Shown in pieces: positions 23,731 through 34,859 of a DNA stretch of 64,000 nucleotides. Each line of letters begins with the position of its first letter. Within the stretch, counting starts at the first letter, position 1. Position numbers and translations under genes: made by a program. Location of the stretch: positions 62,001 to 126,000 of the forward strand of contig SADC01000069.1 of NCBI GenBank assembly GCA_004194705.1, in the 5' to 3' direction. Under the pieces are notes generated by a model that saw only the letters and a program-made list of their open reading frames with translations, ran no database searches and was not told the DNA's origin. The DNA is from Ditylenchus dipsaci. Its lineage: Eukaryota; Nematoda; Chromadorea; Rhabditida; Anguinidae.

Positions 23731-24918
23731 TACCCATCACTGCATCTGATGTCCTATTTTTAAAACATATTCTTGCTTTAAATCAAGTATTCAGGCACTC
23801 CACCTCAAACCTTAGTGTCATTCTTGATACTGGCTCACCCCAGCTTTGGGTTGTTGACTCTACCGTCAACAATTCCACCGGCAAAAAAGTATTTCATCAA
23901 AAAGCTTCTACCAGCTATCACAATAATGGAACCAAGTTTATTAATTACTATGGAACTGGTAGTTCAAGTGGCTTCTTAGGCTATGACACTGTCGAGGTAA
24001 AATCGCTAAACAATTCAAAGAATCATAAAAATCCTATTTTAGCTAGGAACTCCAGGTGACACTATCTTCCACATCAAAAACACATTGTTTGGACAAGTTA
24101 CTGACATGGACGAAATAATGGCCGATAGTCAAATGGACGGTATTTTCGGGCTCAGTATGATGGTGGATGAAGGTGGCTGTACCTCTCCTATAATTACCGC
24201 GCTGAGCAGGGTCTGTTAGCAGATCCTATTTTCACGGTCTACTTGAATTCTAGCGATGATGATAGCAAGTACGGTAAGCACAATGAAGGTGGTGTGTTTA
24301 CTTTCGGAGGTGCAGACGCAGACAACTGTGGACCAGTGATAGACTGGGTGAACATGACTTCTGAAAATTACTATCAATTTAAACTGGATGGCATGACCAT
24401 AGAAGGTAAAATATCGATAGCTATACTCTATGATTTTTTTGCAAATTTTTATCAAATTTTGCAAATTTTTTAATAAAGCTAACTAATAACCGTCTCTAGG
24501 AAAGTTTAATGGGTCGAAGAGCATGAATGTTGTGGTGGATAGTGGCTGTTCTATAAGTCCAGCATTGATACCTATAGCCAAAAGTCTAGCTGAAGCTGTG
24601 GGCGCAAAACTAAAAGAGGGGAGTATGGATGGAACTGTATATAGCATTGATTGTGATGCTTCTTACCTCCTTTGGTGCTGGAAATAAATGGCAAGAAATA
24701 CGAGATGACTTCTAAAGAGTTGACTGTGCACGAAAAGGATGGAACATGCACTTTCGCGTTTGCAGGAACTGGTCTCTTGCCTCCAGGAGTATCTATTATT
24801 TTAGGAGATCCATTTTTCCGCACTTTCTGCGTTTCACACAATGTTGCTGAAAAGAAAATCGGGTTTGCTCAGCCCAAAGCAAAATATTGATCATACTGAT
24901 TTTTCAAAAATACATTAA

Positions 24919-24924
24919 AATAAA
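24919..24924 (+). promoter_or_regulatory. Probable poly(A) signal AATAAA of the protease gene
   Basis: AATAAA lies 29 bases after the protease stop codon, a plausible distance. Weak on its own in an AT-rich region. Confidence 0.4.
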
Positions 24925-25280
24925 AAATTGAAAAATATATGGTGTAATTTTCAAAAACCAGGTTACATAGAGTTAGGAAAAGAAGACTGACTACTGCAAG
25001 GCAACTAACTGCCATCCATTTTGAGTGTATTTAAGGCACGTTCACAATGTCGCTAAAAATTACACTTGCACTCTATACGTGAACATTGAAATCTCACACC
25101 CGTATTCTTCATTTACAACACGTTCAACCCTCTTTGCGAGTACGAATGTGGGTCTGTATGTGAGTGGGTATTTTAGCAACTGTAAAGATGCCTTTACGGC
25201 GGGGCTGCGAACTCAAAATTTTAAAATAAAAGACATCATAGTTTGATTAAGGATTTTGCGCTTCGACAGCATATTAGTGC

Positions 25281-25372
25281 TATCTTGTAGCGCAGTTCAA
25301 AAACTACAAAACCTATTTTACAGAACAATTTTGAACTGAGCTACAAGATAGGACCAAAATGCTGTTAAAACG
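25281..25372. repeat. Short foldback
   Basis: TATCTTGTAGCGCAGTTCAA at 25,281 pairs with TTGAACTGAGCTACAAGATA near 25,332. Related GTAGCGCAGTTCAA arms occur in the large foldbacks at 39.45-40.23 kb and 55.9-57.5 kb. Confidence 0.5.
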
Positions 25373-25497
25373 CAAAATTCTGAATCAAACTTATGATATA
25401 CTTAAAGTGGTAAAAAGGCTTGTCAATATCACAAAATGACCTCACAGATGTTACAAGCCAAATAAAAACTATTTTAAGAGATTTCAAATAATCTGGG

Positions 25498-25660
25498 TAC
25501 AGTCGAGTCGCGATATAACGCGACCCTTGATATAACGCGACCTTCAAATGATCCCAGCAAAAGGAAGTCAGTCAAATTTGCCTTCGATATAACGCGACCC
25601 TGATATACCGCGACCTTTTTACGGTCCCGAGGGGTCGCGTTATATCAAGACTCGACTGTA
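25498..25660. mobile_element. pogo/Tigger-like MITE, complete copy
   Basis: TA followed by CAGTCGAGTCGCGATATAAC, and the complement ending GACTCGACTG-TA. The interior is repeated GATATAACGCGACC in both orientations. TA target sites and CAGTC ends fit Tc1/mariner-pogo type non-autonomous elements; the assignment rests on the ends only. Confidence 0.7.
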
Positions 25661-25942
25661 TATGTCAATTTTCCGCCGACTGATTTTCCGCAGCCATAAT
25701 TCCATTTGTTTATTCATCAGACTTTGGTCTATTAGAGCAGCCAACCAAAGTCACTAATTACTAACCCATTCCAATATTTCACCGCACCCGTTACTTTACT
25801 TCTCCTTTTTTCATGAAAATTTTTGTTTTTATTTATAAATTTTTGGTATTGCACTCACAAATAAATACTTGATAACAATAACACAACATTCTGGGAGTTT
25901 TACAAATGTTAACAATATTTGGGTTCATTAAAATAGCACATT

Positions 25943-28666
25943 TTATTGCGAAATTTCTTCCTTCAAAGAATGCTCCTTGTACTTTCCAGTTTGTTCTGGT
26001 GACACTTTGTTGACCATACGACCTCAAATCATATTGCGTACATTAAAATCCATAGAAACAAAAATCTTACTGGATCGCTGAATAATTTGTTGGCATTTGG
26101 CTGGCAGCTTCTGAGACTTGAGAAGGTTTCTAGCAGGAATGCCATTTCCATGTACGTGGGCTGCTTCCACTCCTAGCAACATTTGAGCTCCACTCAGACG
26201 GTCATAAAAGTCTTTGAGTTCAGTGCTGATATCTTCTTCGCACTCTTGCATCTTTAGTTTTAATATTATTGTGATTTTTTAGGGATTTTGATTGAGCTAC
26301 CTGGACACTGAGACACTGTATCACACAAGCACCCAATTTGCACACCATCTGGCTGTCTCTATCATCCATTTCAGCACCAAGAGGAGTAACTGAAAGGCCG
26401 GCTTGACGCTGACAAGCTATCACACAAGATTTGTGCAGGTTTCCTTCAATGTCGTTGAGGCAGGCTGAGTTACGTTCTAGCACTGAAATACAAGGTTCAG
26501 AATTAGTATACCGTATTTCCTCTAATTGCCACCCGGGAGCTTATTTTTCGATCGACCTGTAGGAAGGGGCGCAGAGTCAATTAAACATTTTCAAGTGAAA
26601 ATGCAAAATCTAAAATGCGGAATTAGTAGAGCTTGCGGGAACTAAGAAAACGTGAAAAAAAACCTGTCGAAAAAAAATCTGGACTGAGATACAACAGCTC
26701 AAAGTCGAGGAGGCGGCAATAAGAGGGAATGCGTCAATTAGAGGAAATACGGTATAAAAGAGCACAAATAATATTTTAAAACCGAAATACTAACTTTTAA
26801 GAATTATCTAACTTTATTTTTTTGGTCTGGCTATCTAAGTTATTTCGCACTAAATTTTTACGTAAAATAGGTTTTAGTCGTGACTACACATTACTAATAG
26901 TGAAAAACAGGGCTTCATTATTATTAAAAAATTATGTCGAACCAGTTTTGCCAGTTTCACAAATGAGTTTGAGCAAGACAAAAACTCCAGTCACAGCATT
27001 TTTAGCACCCATTTCATCACGCCTGCATTGATCAAGCTCTGACTTCCTTTCTGGATTATTGTAGATGCTCAAACAAGATAAAGCTGAAGTTTTTTAGCTA
27101 CAATTTTAAATAAAAATGTATTACTTGCAAATCTTCTGGCGCATTCCACTGTCAGTTATCTGGTTGATAAGTTGAGCATTGTAGTGGAATCCTACACTGT
27201 GAAGCTGGAATTAAAACAATTTTTGATCTATATTTGAACTTTCGTGAAGAGCCGTAAGAAAAAGCGAATCACATAACATGCGCTCGCCAGGATTTTCATG
27301 CTTTAGGTCACTCAAACTTCTTTTGATAATTTTTTATGGCTGTAAGTGGTTTCCCCGTCAAATTATTCTTTCACTCTGTCAAATCGTGAAAAAATAGTTT
27401 TTCTGAAGTATTTCTTTAACTTTTCTTTTAGAGAAAAACGTCTTTGTATAGACCAAATTTTTTGAACAATTTTCTCCATAAAAATTTTTTTTTCATCTTT
27501 TTTAAAATCTCAAAAAAGTCAGTTTATACTTATTAGACCTGTTGTATTGAAAAAATTGAAAAACATTTTAAAACACAAAGTTTTCAAATTTAACGGGTAA
27601 AAGATTAATTTTACGGGCAAAAAATTGGAGCACTTGAACCTGAACCCCCCTCAGTCAAATCAACTTGTGGGACCATGTCAGTTTTTTTCGAAAATCTTTG
27701 ATTGCAATATTTCTTAACTTAAAGCAATAAAAAAACATTTTTCAATCATGTTTTTTACAAAGAAATTAATGAAAAATTCGTAAATAAAAAATTTGCCTTG
27801 ATCCCCCAAGATAATTTGACTGAGGCGGGAAGGACTCAGGTATTGTTTAGCTAACAATTTGAGACATTTTTCTGTGAGTTTTAGAAGTTCTTAGTGAAAA
27901 AATGTTTGCTAGATACCAGTGGTAATTTTAAGTAGAATATTTGTAACTTCAAAATAAAAAAGTCTAACTGAGAATATTTAAAAGTTTGTTACTCGACTCG
28001 TATTGCGCTGAAGTATGATTGGAGCCTAATAGTTGACTATACCATTTATCCGCAAATTTTTACAGGGCCATTGCCGTCTACGACAACGGTTGTCCTCCGC
28101 CAATTCAAAATTTTTCTAATCGTTGAACTTCTGTACGAATTTTTTAACTTGGTTTCTGATACAACTATACCTAAAATTGAATTATAGGCCTTGTTTTGTT
28201 AGAAACCAAGTTGACAAATCTGTGCAGCAGTTCTATGATTAAGCGAAAATTTTGAATTGATGGGGACAACTCAGAATGCGTGGTCATGGCCCTTCAAAAG
28301 TTAAATAAATAAAAGGTTGTAAAAATCACTTTTCTTTTATTTCTTTAAAAATATAAATTTTCTGCTAGAAAACATGTATAAAACAAAATTATTTATTAGT
28401 ATAAAAAAATAAACTAACCTCATCTTGAACTTCCGAACTGATCTTATCCAAGCAGCTTTCCACAAAATTCTCCGAATTTACAGCTTCGAAATTGCGAGCT
28501 AGAGTTAGCCCAGTTTGGAAAGCATATGAAGGGACATCTGGATGCAGATGTCCGCCAGCTAAACAATCCAAAAAGAACTTAAACTACCATCTTACATCCA
28601 AAAATTAGACTGACCAAAAGCTGACAAAGCAAAAATTGCCAAGAAAACAGCCATAAATGAGCCCAT
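25943..28666 (-). CDS. Secreted cysteine-rich protein, nematode type (283 aa)
   Basis: Seven exons: 28,666-28,615, 28,558-28,419, 27,204-27,129, 27,083-26,943, 26,482-26,301, 26,251-26,071 and 26,022-25,943; total 852 nt, every junction in phase, stop TAA. The N-terminus is a signal peptide (MGSFMAVFLAIFALSAFA). About twelve cysteines occur in the mature part, including SCVIACQRQ and CKLGACVIQC clusters, implying disulfides. The third intron only keeps frame if its donor is GC (T|GCAAGT), an accepted rare donor with perfect flanking consensus. The pattern is reminiscent of nematode chondroitin-proteoglycan-4 or T20D4.11-like secreted families, but I cannot assign a family firmly. No membrane segment after the signal. 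A tttatt (AATAAA on this strand) sits near 25,828. Confidence 0.75.
26509..26754. repeat. MITE, TACCGTAT family, copy 6 (in an intron of the cysteine-rich gene)
   Basis: 246 bp, TACCGTATTTCCTCTAATTG to its complement ending GGAAATACGGTA. The interior has AAAACGTGAAAAAAAACCTG, the family block. It lies between the exons ending at 26,943 and starting at 26,482. Confidence 0.8.
28064..28294. repeat. Palindromic MITE, family B, copy 2
   Basis: Starts ACAGGGCCATTGCCGTC, ends GGTCATGGCCCT, with inner arms around AACTTGGTTTCT as in copy 1 at 2463-2702. It lies between the exons at 27,204 and 28,419 of the cysteine-rich gene. Confidence 0.8.
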
Positions 28667-28699
28667 TTTGAGGAGAAATATGTTGCAACAAAAATTTCA

Positions 28700-29640
28700 C
28701 CTAAAAAGTTTTTGTTCAAACGGTTATTTTTGGGTGAATTAATAGTGCAAATTGAGAGCAGAAATGATTGGTTTGATGGTCTTTAATAGGGAAGAAGAAA
28801 TGATTATAAAAGGAGCTGCTGTTTGATGAAAAGGGCTGACCTTTCTGATTTATGAAATAATAATTGGATAAATTTGGGATGAGGAAAATAATGGAATTGG
28901 AACACCAGTCAGGTGATACCACCGCATATTTTTTTGATTTATTAGATTGGAAGAAGATATGTAAGAAAAAATTAATTTAAGTAGTTTGCAAAATAAATTA
29001 CACGGTTTGCACAGCAAAGCACTCAAGCACGTCAAAATCAATGAATTGAAAATTTTGAATTTTTTGTTATGTAACTGTAAAATTTACTGATGATATATAA
29101 AGTTTCTAACAAAGTTCAAGTTGACTAAAATTTCAGAGTTAAGGTCATTTGACGATTGATGATTCCAAGTTTTTCATGAAGTTCAAAAACCCGGGGCTGT
29201 GGCTTCTATTATATCTCTGAAAAGTCGAAAAACTTTACTCTATTGCGTTAAGAATTGGAAAAATTCAAACAAATAGAAGTTTAAATCGGTCTTTGTCAGT
29301 GCCAACTTGCAAACTTCAAATGGCTTTATCTCTGAGTTCATTTGATCACAAAAGTTCTGGCGGGCTCTTTACTGCTCCTCTTCTGATAGTCTGCTCGCAA
29401 AAATTTCGATAATTCCGATTTTCCCGGTCGCTTCTCCAAGACCTGTGATTTTTTTCCAACAGCGCAAAACCTGCATTTAGAAAAAATCTTTGTTTTTTTG
29501 AAAAACAACCGGCAAAATTAGAATCATCTTAATATTTGGGAGTTGACTGTCACAGCAAAACTGACAAAAGAGTTCAAAAATTAAAGTAAAAAATGGGGGA
29601 TGCTCTTGTTTAAGACTGTTTTATTTATTTTTGTTTGTTT
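28700..29640. other. Geneless stretch upstream of the cysteine-rich gene
   Basis: No exon seen. The first few hundred bases above 28,666 probably hold its promoter, but no motif stands out. Confidence 0.35.
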
Positions 29641-29654
29641 TTTTTTATTTTGAA

Positions 29655-29960
29655 TTTTTTTTAGCTATATTTTGCTGACAACTCGGTGCTGCGATGTCAG
29701 ACAATCCTGCGCAGAATCACAAGTTGGATTAGCATCATCAATAAGAATTGTAGAATTCTTACAAAAATGGCCTAAAAATCGAAATGTAATAGAAAATCAA
29801 TAAAACTTTTTTGGTGCTTTTCAATTTCAATTTTTCTGCCATCTTTTGAAAGAATTTTGAAATTCCGATATTTATGATCTCAATACAACTTTTAATTCTG
29901 CACAAGTCTGTCACAAATTAGAGTTGTCAGCAAAATATAGCTGAAAACATTTTTGAAAAT
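29655..29960. repeat. MITE with AGCTATATTTTGCTGACAAC ends
   Basis: TTTTAGCTATATTTTGCTGA at the left and its complement TCAGCAAAATATAGCTGAAA at the right enclose about 300 bp with no coding potential. Confidence 0.55.
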
Positions 29961-30138
29961 AAAACAAGCAGTTGGACACCTTAAACGAGAATAGCCCCGA
30001 AAAGTGTCGGCTCCTAGGCGGGAACGAACTTAAGACGTATCTTTGAGTCGAGCTTTAACTGTAACCAAATAAACGAAAGTTGGCTGCAATTATAAATTTT
30101 GACATGAAAATGAATGCTCTAATATGTTTAAATGCGGA

Positions 30139-30397
30139 ACTCATATAGAAAGGGCCCCCCAAATTTTTGAAAATATTTGCCTTGGTCCCCCTGTTGTTTT
30201 TTTGGAATTTTTTACAATTTTATAATTTTTATATTCTTTCAGTTAGCAGCTAATATTAAAATTTGCATAACAAAAACAATAATTATTTTATTAATCATCA
30301 AATACATCATAAAATTTTGAATTCTGAACAAAAAAAAACAGGGGGACCACGGCAAAAATTTTCAAAAATTTGGGGGGCCCTTTCTATATGAGTCCTT
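30139..30397. repeat. Palindromic MITE with GGGCCCCCCAAATTTTTGAA arms
   Basis: Left end ACTCATATAGAAAGGGCCCC and right end GGGGCCCTTTCTATATGAGT are perfect complements. Next to them lies GCCTTGGTCCCCCTGTTG and its complement. That inner block also appears alone at 41,738, 45,028 and 59,029, as solo arms or parts of other elements. Confidence 0.75.
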
Positions 30398-30429
30398 AAA
30401 TGCAACACCTTATCACATAAAATATGTGA

Positions 30430-30876
30430 TACAGTCGACACTTTTACTTAGGACACCCAAGGGACCGGCCAACTTAGCGGGTTTGACACTTTTTTTACCT
30501 AAAGTTTTTAATACCTTTGCTAATTCTGTTTTTACAGTCTGGTGCCACATATTGCAAGGATTCTGATTTTGCGGATCGTTTTCTAAAATCCCAATGTTTT
30601 TGCTCTTAAAAAGACAAAACTCTATTTAAAAACAGGTATATTCGATAGAGCCTGTCCTAACTAAGAGCTTTTGCTTTTACAGAGCAAAAAATTTATGTTT
30701 TTAGAAAATGATCGGGAAAATCGGAATCCTTGTGATATTTGGGACCAGACTGTCAAAACAGAACTAGAAAAAGTTTTAAAATATAGAGCTAAAAAAAGCG
30801 TCGGATTCAAGGTGGGAACGAACTTCTGTCCTAAGTGGGGGGGGGGGGTGTGTCCTAAGTAAGAGCGTCGACTGTA
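30430..30876. mobile_element. pogo/Tigger-like element, 447 bp
   Basis: TACAGTCGACACTTTTACTT at the left and TAAGTAAGAGCGTCGACTGTA-type complement at the right, with TA at both ends and CTTAGGAC/GTCCTAAG blocks inside. A solo right end of the same type is at 47,560-47,650. A poly-G tract lies near the right end. Confidence 0.65.
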
Positions 30877-31510
30877 ATTTATTTAAAATTTATTATTCAA
30901 AAATACATCAATTTTAAATTCTTCTAAAACTGAAATGAATGTCCGACAATATTTGCCGCCACATTTTACACTGTATTACTACCACTGTCTACAATTTGTC
31001 TGGAGTTTGACATTCCCACAGAAAAAATTAAAGAACTCAAAAAAAAGTTTCATACGTTTTTTTTCTTGCAGTTTGTCATAAAAATTGGTAAAAGAACCAT
31101 TGACGGATTCAAGGTCAAATCACCAGCTCAATTGATGCACATAGATGACCAATCGCCCTGAGTGTGTTTCCTTGACAAAAATAGAGCAAAGTTCTCTTTT
31201 GTGTTTAAAGCATAAAAGCATTTTATTACAAAAATAAAATAAATTCTTGCATTTAACATTACTTTACAATAAATCTATTTAAATATAAATTTGTGAAAAT
31301 CTGGGAAAAAACGTTATGGCAAACAAGGTAAGTTGAAAAAAATGAAGCATTGTCACGATTTGCTTCCATTCATTATCTCTGCAATCAAATTCTTCAAGTT
31401 TTTTAGCATTGCTGATTTAAAAACTACCTTCTGTGATGAGTGGGGGCGCTTGTTCATCGTAAAGCATGTAGATTGCAAAACCTGACAAATTTTATCTTCT
31501 CACTTACAAA

Positions 31511-32271
31511 TAGGGTTGTCGATGCATCGAAATTTTCGATTAATCGAATCGAATCGAATCGATAATCGAAAATCGAAATTTTCGATTAATCGAATCGATA
31601 ATCGAAATTTTCAATGAATCAAATCGAAAAACCCGAAAATTTCGTGAAAAGGTATGAGTGGAATGGGTAAAATAGCTCCTAAAAATAGGTCACTTTCACC
31701 TACTCCTAACCACCTGGAATTTGTGCGAAAAATCGGCGGTACTCGCTCAAATTAAAGAAGCACTTAGATGTGTAATATACCAGAACAGAGGGCGTAATCA
31801 GGGCTATCTATTGCTCGCAAACTTGTATCTGAGTGATTTCAATTTACCAGAGCATTTTGGATTTTCTCATTACAAGCCAGTTTTCGAAAACCCTCTATTT
31901 TAATCATGAAATGGTCCTAGACATGCCTAGACATATGTAAAACACTCGTGTTTTACATATCATTTCGGACTTTGGCTTCCAAAAAATTACTTAAGACTTT
32001 TTTGGCTTTCAAAAATTACTTTAGGCTTGTGTTTTCTGGAAATTATTTCAGACTTTTCTTTTCAGCAATTACTTCAGACTTTGGCTTTTCCATGTGTACA
32101 CATTCTCCGTGTGATATAAAAGGCTACCTTAAGACTACAGAAGATTCCATTAATAATGGAATCGAATCGATAATCGAAATTTTCGATTAATCGAATCGAT
32201 AATCGATAATCGAAATTTTTCGATTAATGAGTGCGATTAATCGATTTCGATTAATCGAATCGACAACCCTA
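31511..32271. mobile_element. hAT-type MITE with ATTAATCGAATCGA arms, 761 bp
   Basis: Ends TAGGGTTGTCGATG and ATTAATCGAATCGACAACCCTA, flanked by a perfect 8-bp duplication cttacaaa (31,503-31,510 and 32,272-32,279). Both arms are arrays of the self-complementary unit TTCGATTAATCGAATCGATA. The roughly 500-bp middle is not repetitive; its 60-codon frame is not recognisable. Probably non-autonomous hAT. Confidence 0.85.
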
Positions 32272-32990
32272 CTTACAAAGTAACAAATCAGGAGAATACT
32301 CAAACAAATACATCAATTATTTATAGGATTGTCGACGTGGAATTTGTCACTTTTGAACAATTTTTGAATTTTAGCTTTAACTTATATCTAATACCTTTTT
32401 TCAATTCGACGATTTTATCTACACAGTGGTTTATCAAGCGTCAGATTTAGTTCAAAGAATTCGCATGCTTGTTGCCTTTGATTTCGAATTTGACGCTTCA
32501 CAGACCATTTTGTAGGAAAAAAAAGTAGAATTTAAAACAATGAATCAGCGAGTGAAAAATGGGGAGTTCTTAGGGCTATATTTTATTTTTTATTTACAAA
32601 GTAACAAAAGAGCTACAAATTTCACGTCGACAACTCTAATTTTTTAATATACTAGAATTTTTTTGTGTTGTGACAAAAATCTTTTTTGACCGCCATTACA
32701 AAGTGGCGGTGTTCACTCAAGTGAACTCCACTACTCCTTTAACCCATATTTTCCGGTTGACCAAATGATAAAATCATAATTTGAAACCTCGTATCATTGT
32801 GCAAGAAAAAGTTTTTTCAAAAAAATCAGATGGTTCTATTGTAGGGCTATACACATATTCTTCAGCTACCAATTCTTCAAGCGAACTATTGGGTTGTAAC
32901 ATAAGTTCTGTCGGTTTTTGTTCATGAAGATTTTGTTTCAATGTGAAATATTTCTACCATACTGTTATATGTCATTTTGTAGAAAAGAAT

Positions 32991-33574
32991 CTCCTATTTC
33001 ATCGCTCTATTTCAGATTTCACAATTTCACAACAAAATGTTGATTTTTAGCCTTCAAGAAATGAGCTTCAAGTTAAAAAAAATTATCTCCGGCATCTTTG
33101 AACTAGTCAAAAGTTCAGTCAATTGTTAGTCGCTGCAGCAACAACTTAGCACCATATTGTAGCGCAGATTAAAAGCTTCAAAATGCATTTTACAGAATGA
33201 TTTTTGAAAATCTGTGTATTGAGATTTGACTGTTTTAAAAAAGCAAATTCTTCGAAAAATCACTGAAATTCAAGTTTTCTTAATTTTTTTTCCGGATTTC
33301 AGTGATTTTTCGAAGAATTTGCTTTTTTAAAACAGTCAAATCTCAATACTCAGATTTTCAAAAATCATTCTGTAAAATGCATTTTGAAGCTCTTAATCTG
33401 CGCTACAATTAAGTGCTGAGTTGTTGCTGCAGCGACTAACAATTGACTGAACTTTTGACTAGTCCTAAAAATGCCGGAGATAATTTTTTTAACTTGAAGC
33501 TCATTTCTTGAAGGCTAAAAATCAACATTTCGTTGTGAAATTGTGAAATCTGAAATAGAGCGATGAAATAGGAG
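32991..33574. repeat. Near-perfect 584-bp foldback
   Basis: Arms of about 280 bp run from CTCCTATTTCATCGCTCTAT and its complement ATAGAGCGATGAAATAGGAG down to a loop of about 25 bases near 33,265-33,290. Only a few mismatches were noted. No coding capacity, no obvious target duplication. Confidence 0.85.
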
Positions 33575-33616
33575 ATTTTGGGGGGGGGGCGCATTTTTTG
33601 CACATTTGTAAATCAT

Positions 33617-34255
33617 GTTTAAACGACTTCTAAGTAATTTTTATATGCTTAAAACGATTAAAAAGTTGTTTTCTGACACTTTTCCACGTAAAAAATTGAT
33701 TTTTTGAAAAAAAATTCTTTGGCCAAAATAAGACTTATTGCCTTGGGGACCAAGGCAAAACACCTTGTATTAAGGGATTCTACCGCGTTTTGGTCACTGG
33801 AGCTGGGCAAAAAGAGCCTCTAAATACATTTTTGTTCGAGAGTCTTGCTCGGAATTATGTCTGAGGTAAGTGAGTGAGCGCATCTCTAACCAACCAAGCC
33901 CCCTGCGCCCCCTTCGGGGGCGCAGGGGCTAGGGGGCTTGAGAGTTAGAGATGCGCACACCCACATACCTTAGACGCAAATCACTCGTAAGTGACTCTGG
34001 ATGCATAAAAATGCATGCATACCAGAGTTTCTTTATGCGGTAGGCCCCAGTCAACAAAACTATGTTCAAATTCCATCTTTTTGTGGTATCCAGGTACCCT
34101 TTGAGGTTGGATTGCCTTGGGGGACCAAGACAAAAAGTCAAATTTTAGTCAAAAATTTTTTTTCAAAAAACGATTTTTGTGTGGAAAAGTGTCAGAAAAT
34201 GACTTTCTTATCGTTTTAAGCACATAAAAGTTACTTAGAAGTCGTTTAAACGGCG
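33617..34255. repeat. Foldback with GC-hairpin core, copy 2
   Basis: Outer arms start GTTTAAACGACTTCTAAGTA and end with the complement CTTAGAAGTCGTTTAAAC. The core holds TTGCTCGGAATTATGTCTGA, GCGCATCTCTAACC, the GC stem CTGCGCCCCCTTCGGGGG with its complement (33,899-33,936), then GTTAGAGATGCGCACACC. The 48.3-kb copy shares both core and arms. Confidence 0.75.
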
Positions 34256-34259
34256 CTAC

Positions 34260-34470
34260 CCAGTTTCTATAATTAGATGTTATAATAAAGTACTGTTTCT
34301 TAAAAGTCAAAGTTCTCCAAAAAATCAGTTCGCCAAAACAAGTTTCAACAAAGCGCATATTCGACAATAAACATTTCGCAAACAAATGTTTTGCTAAACA
34401 AAAAGTTTCTTTAAAATCAGAGTTTTCAAAGTACAAATTCTTGTACAAGAATCAGTGTGACCTATTCAGA
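34260..34470. repeat. Fragment also present at 35,860-36,050
   Basis: GGCGCTACCCAGTTTCTATA through AAGTCAAAGTTCTCCAAAA matches, in opposite orientation, the stretch at about 35,930-36,030. The two copies bracket the foldback cluster at 34.8-35.8 kb and could be the arms of one larger composite. Confidence 0.55.
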
Positions 34471-34859
34471 ATCGTGTCCTGAACACGGTTTGTTGAGACC
34501 AAAATGCTGTTTTAACCGGCTGGAATCTCAATACCGTGGGTAGTTACCCCTTCCAAGGTGGTCAACCTTTAATTTTTATGGATTGTTCTGAATAGGCAAA
34601 CAAATTTTGATATCTTTATTACAAGTCAGTGCTTAGAACGATTTGTAACGAGCACAATCTTGCTTTGACTTAATTGCACCCTTAAAACTAAGGTAGTCCC
34701 TTATGCTCCAGGCTGACGTCCAGCTGGACAACTTGAGTACAGCTTGAAAAGTTCTAATGCTGATTTTTATACCCGACAAAGGGATTAGCCGCTTCGCGGT
34801 CAAGACCAGCACACTCCAAAATGTGTCCACAATGTGTGAGTGAGGGTGAAAGACAGACT

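Larger units (their letters stand above)
22499..24890 (+). pseudogene. Pepsin-type aspartic protease (A1 family), frame broken five times
   Basis: Secreted or lysosomal acid protease. Exons: 22,499-22,624 (signal peptide MSSINLLFCLALFLIF, then propeptide VTRVESLRKKYIHQG), 22,670-22,767 (AEISIG), 23,795-23,996 (GTPPQT, catalytic VILDTGS, YGTGSSSGF flap region), 24,043-24,405 and 24,500-24,890 (second catalytic motif VVVDSGCS, end GDPFFRTFC). Splice sites and phases fit the family throughout, but the frame needs one extra base at each of five places: the T run near 22,545; TT at 22,750; CC at 23,810; GGG at 24,209; TT near 24,663. All are one-base losses and no substitution stop is seen. The second motif has Cys where Thr is usual. 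Either a recent pseudogene or uncorrected homopolymer errors in the assembly. Confidence 0.85.

Noticed and set aside
23275..23740. Overlapping plus and minus frames of 66-132 codons
   Set aside because: Produced by the GC-rich GGGGC repeat block; only the last part (23,795 onward) is real protease exon.
31515..31630. Possible CRISPR-like or satellite array of ATCGAAATTTTCGATTAATC units
   Set aside because: Units are self-complementary, irregular and lack spacers; they are the left arm of a hAT MITE with target duplications.
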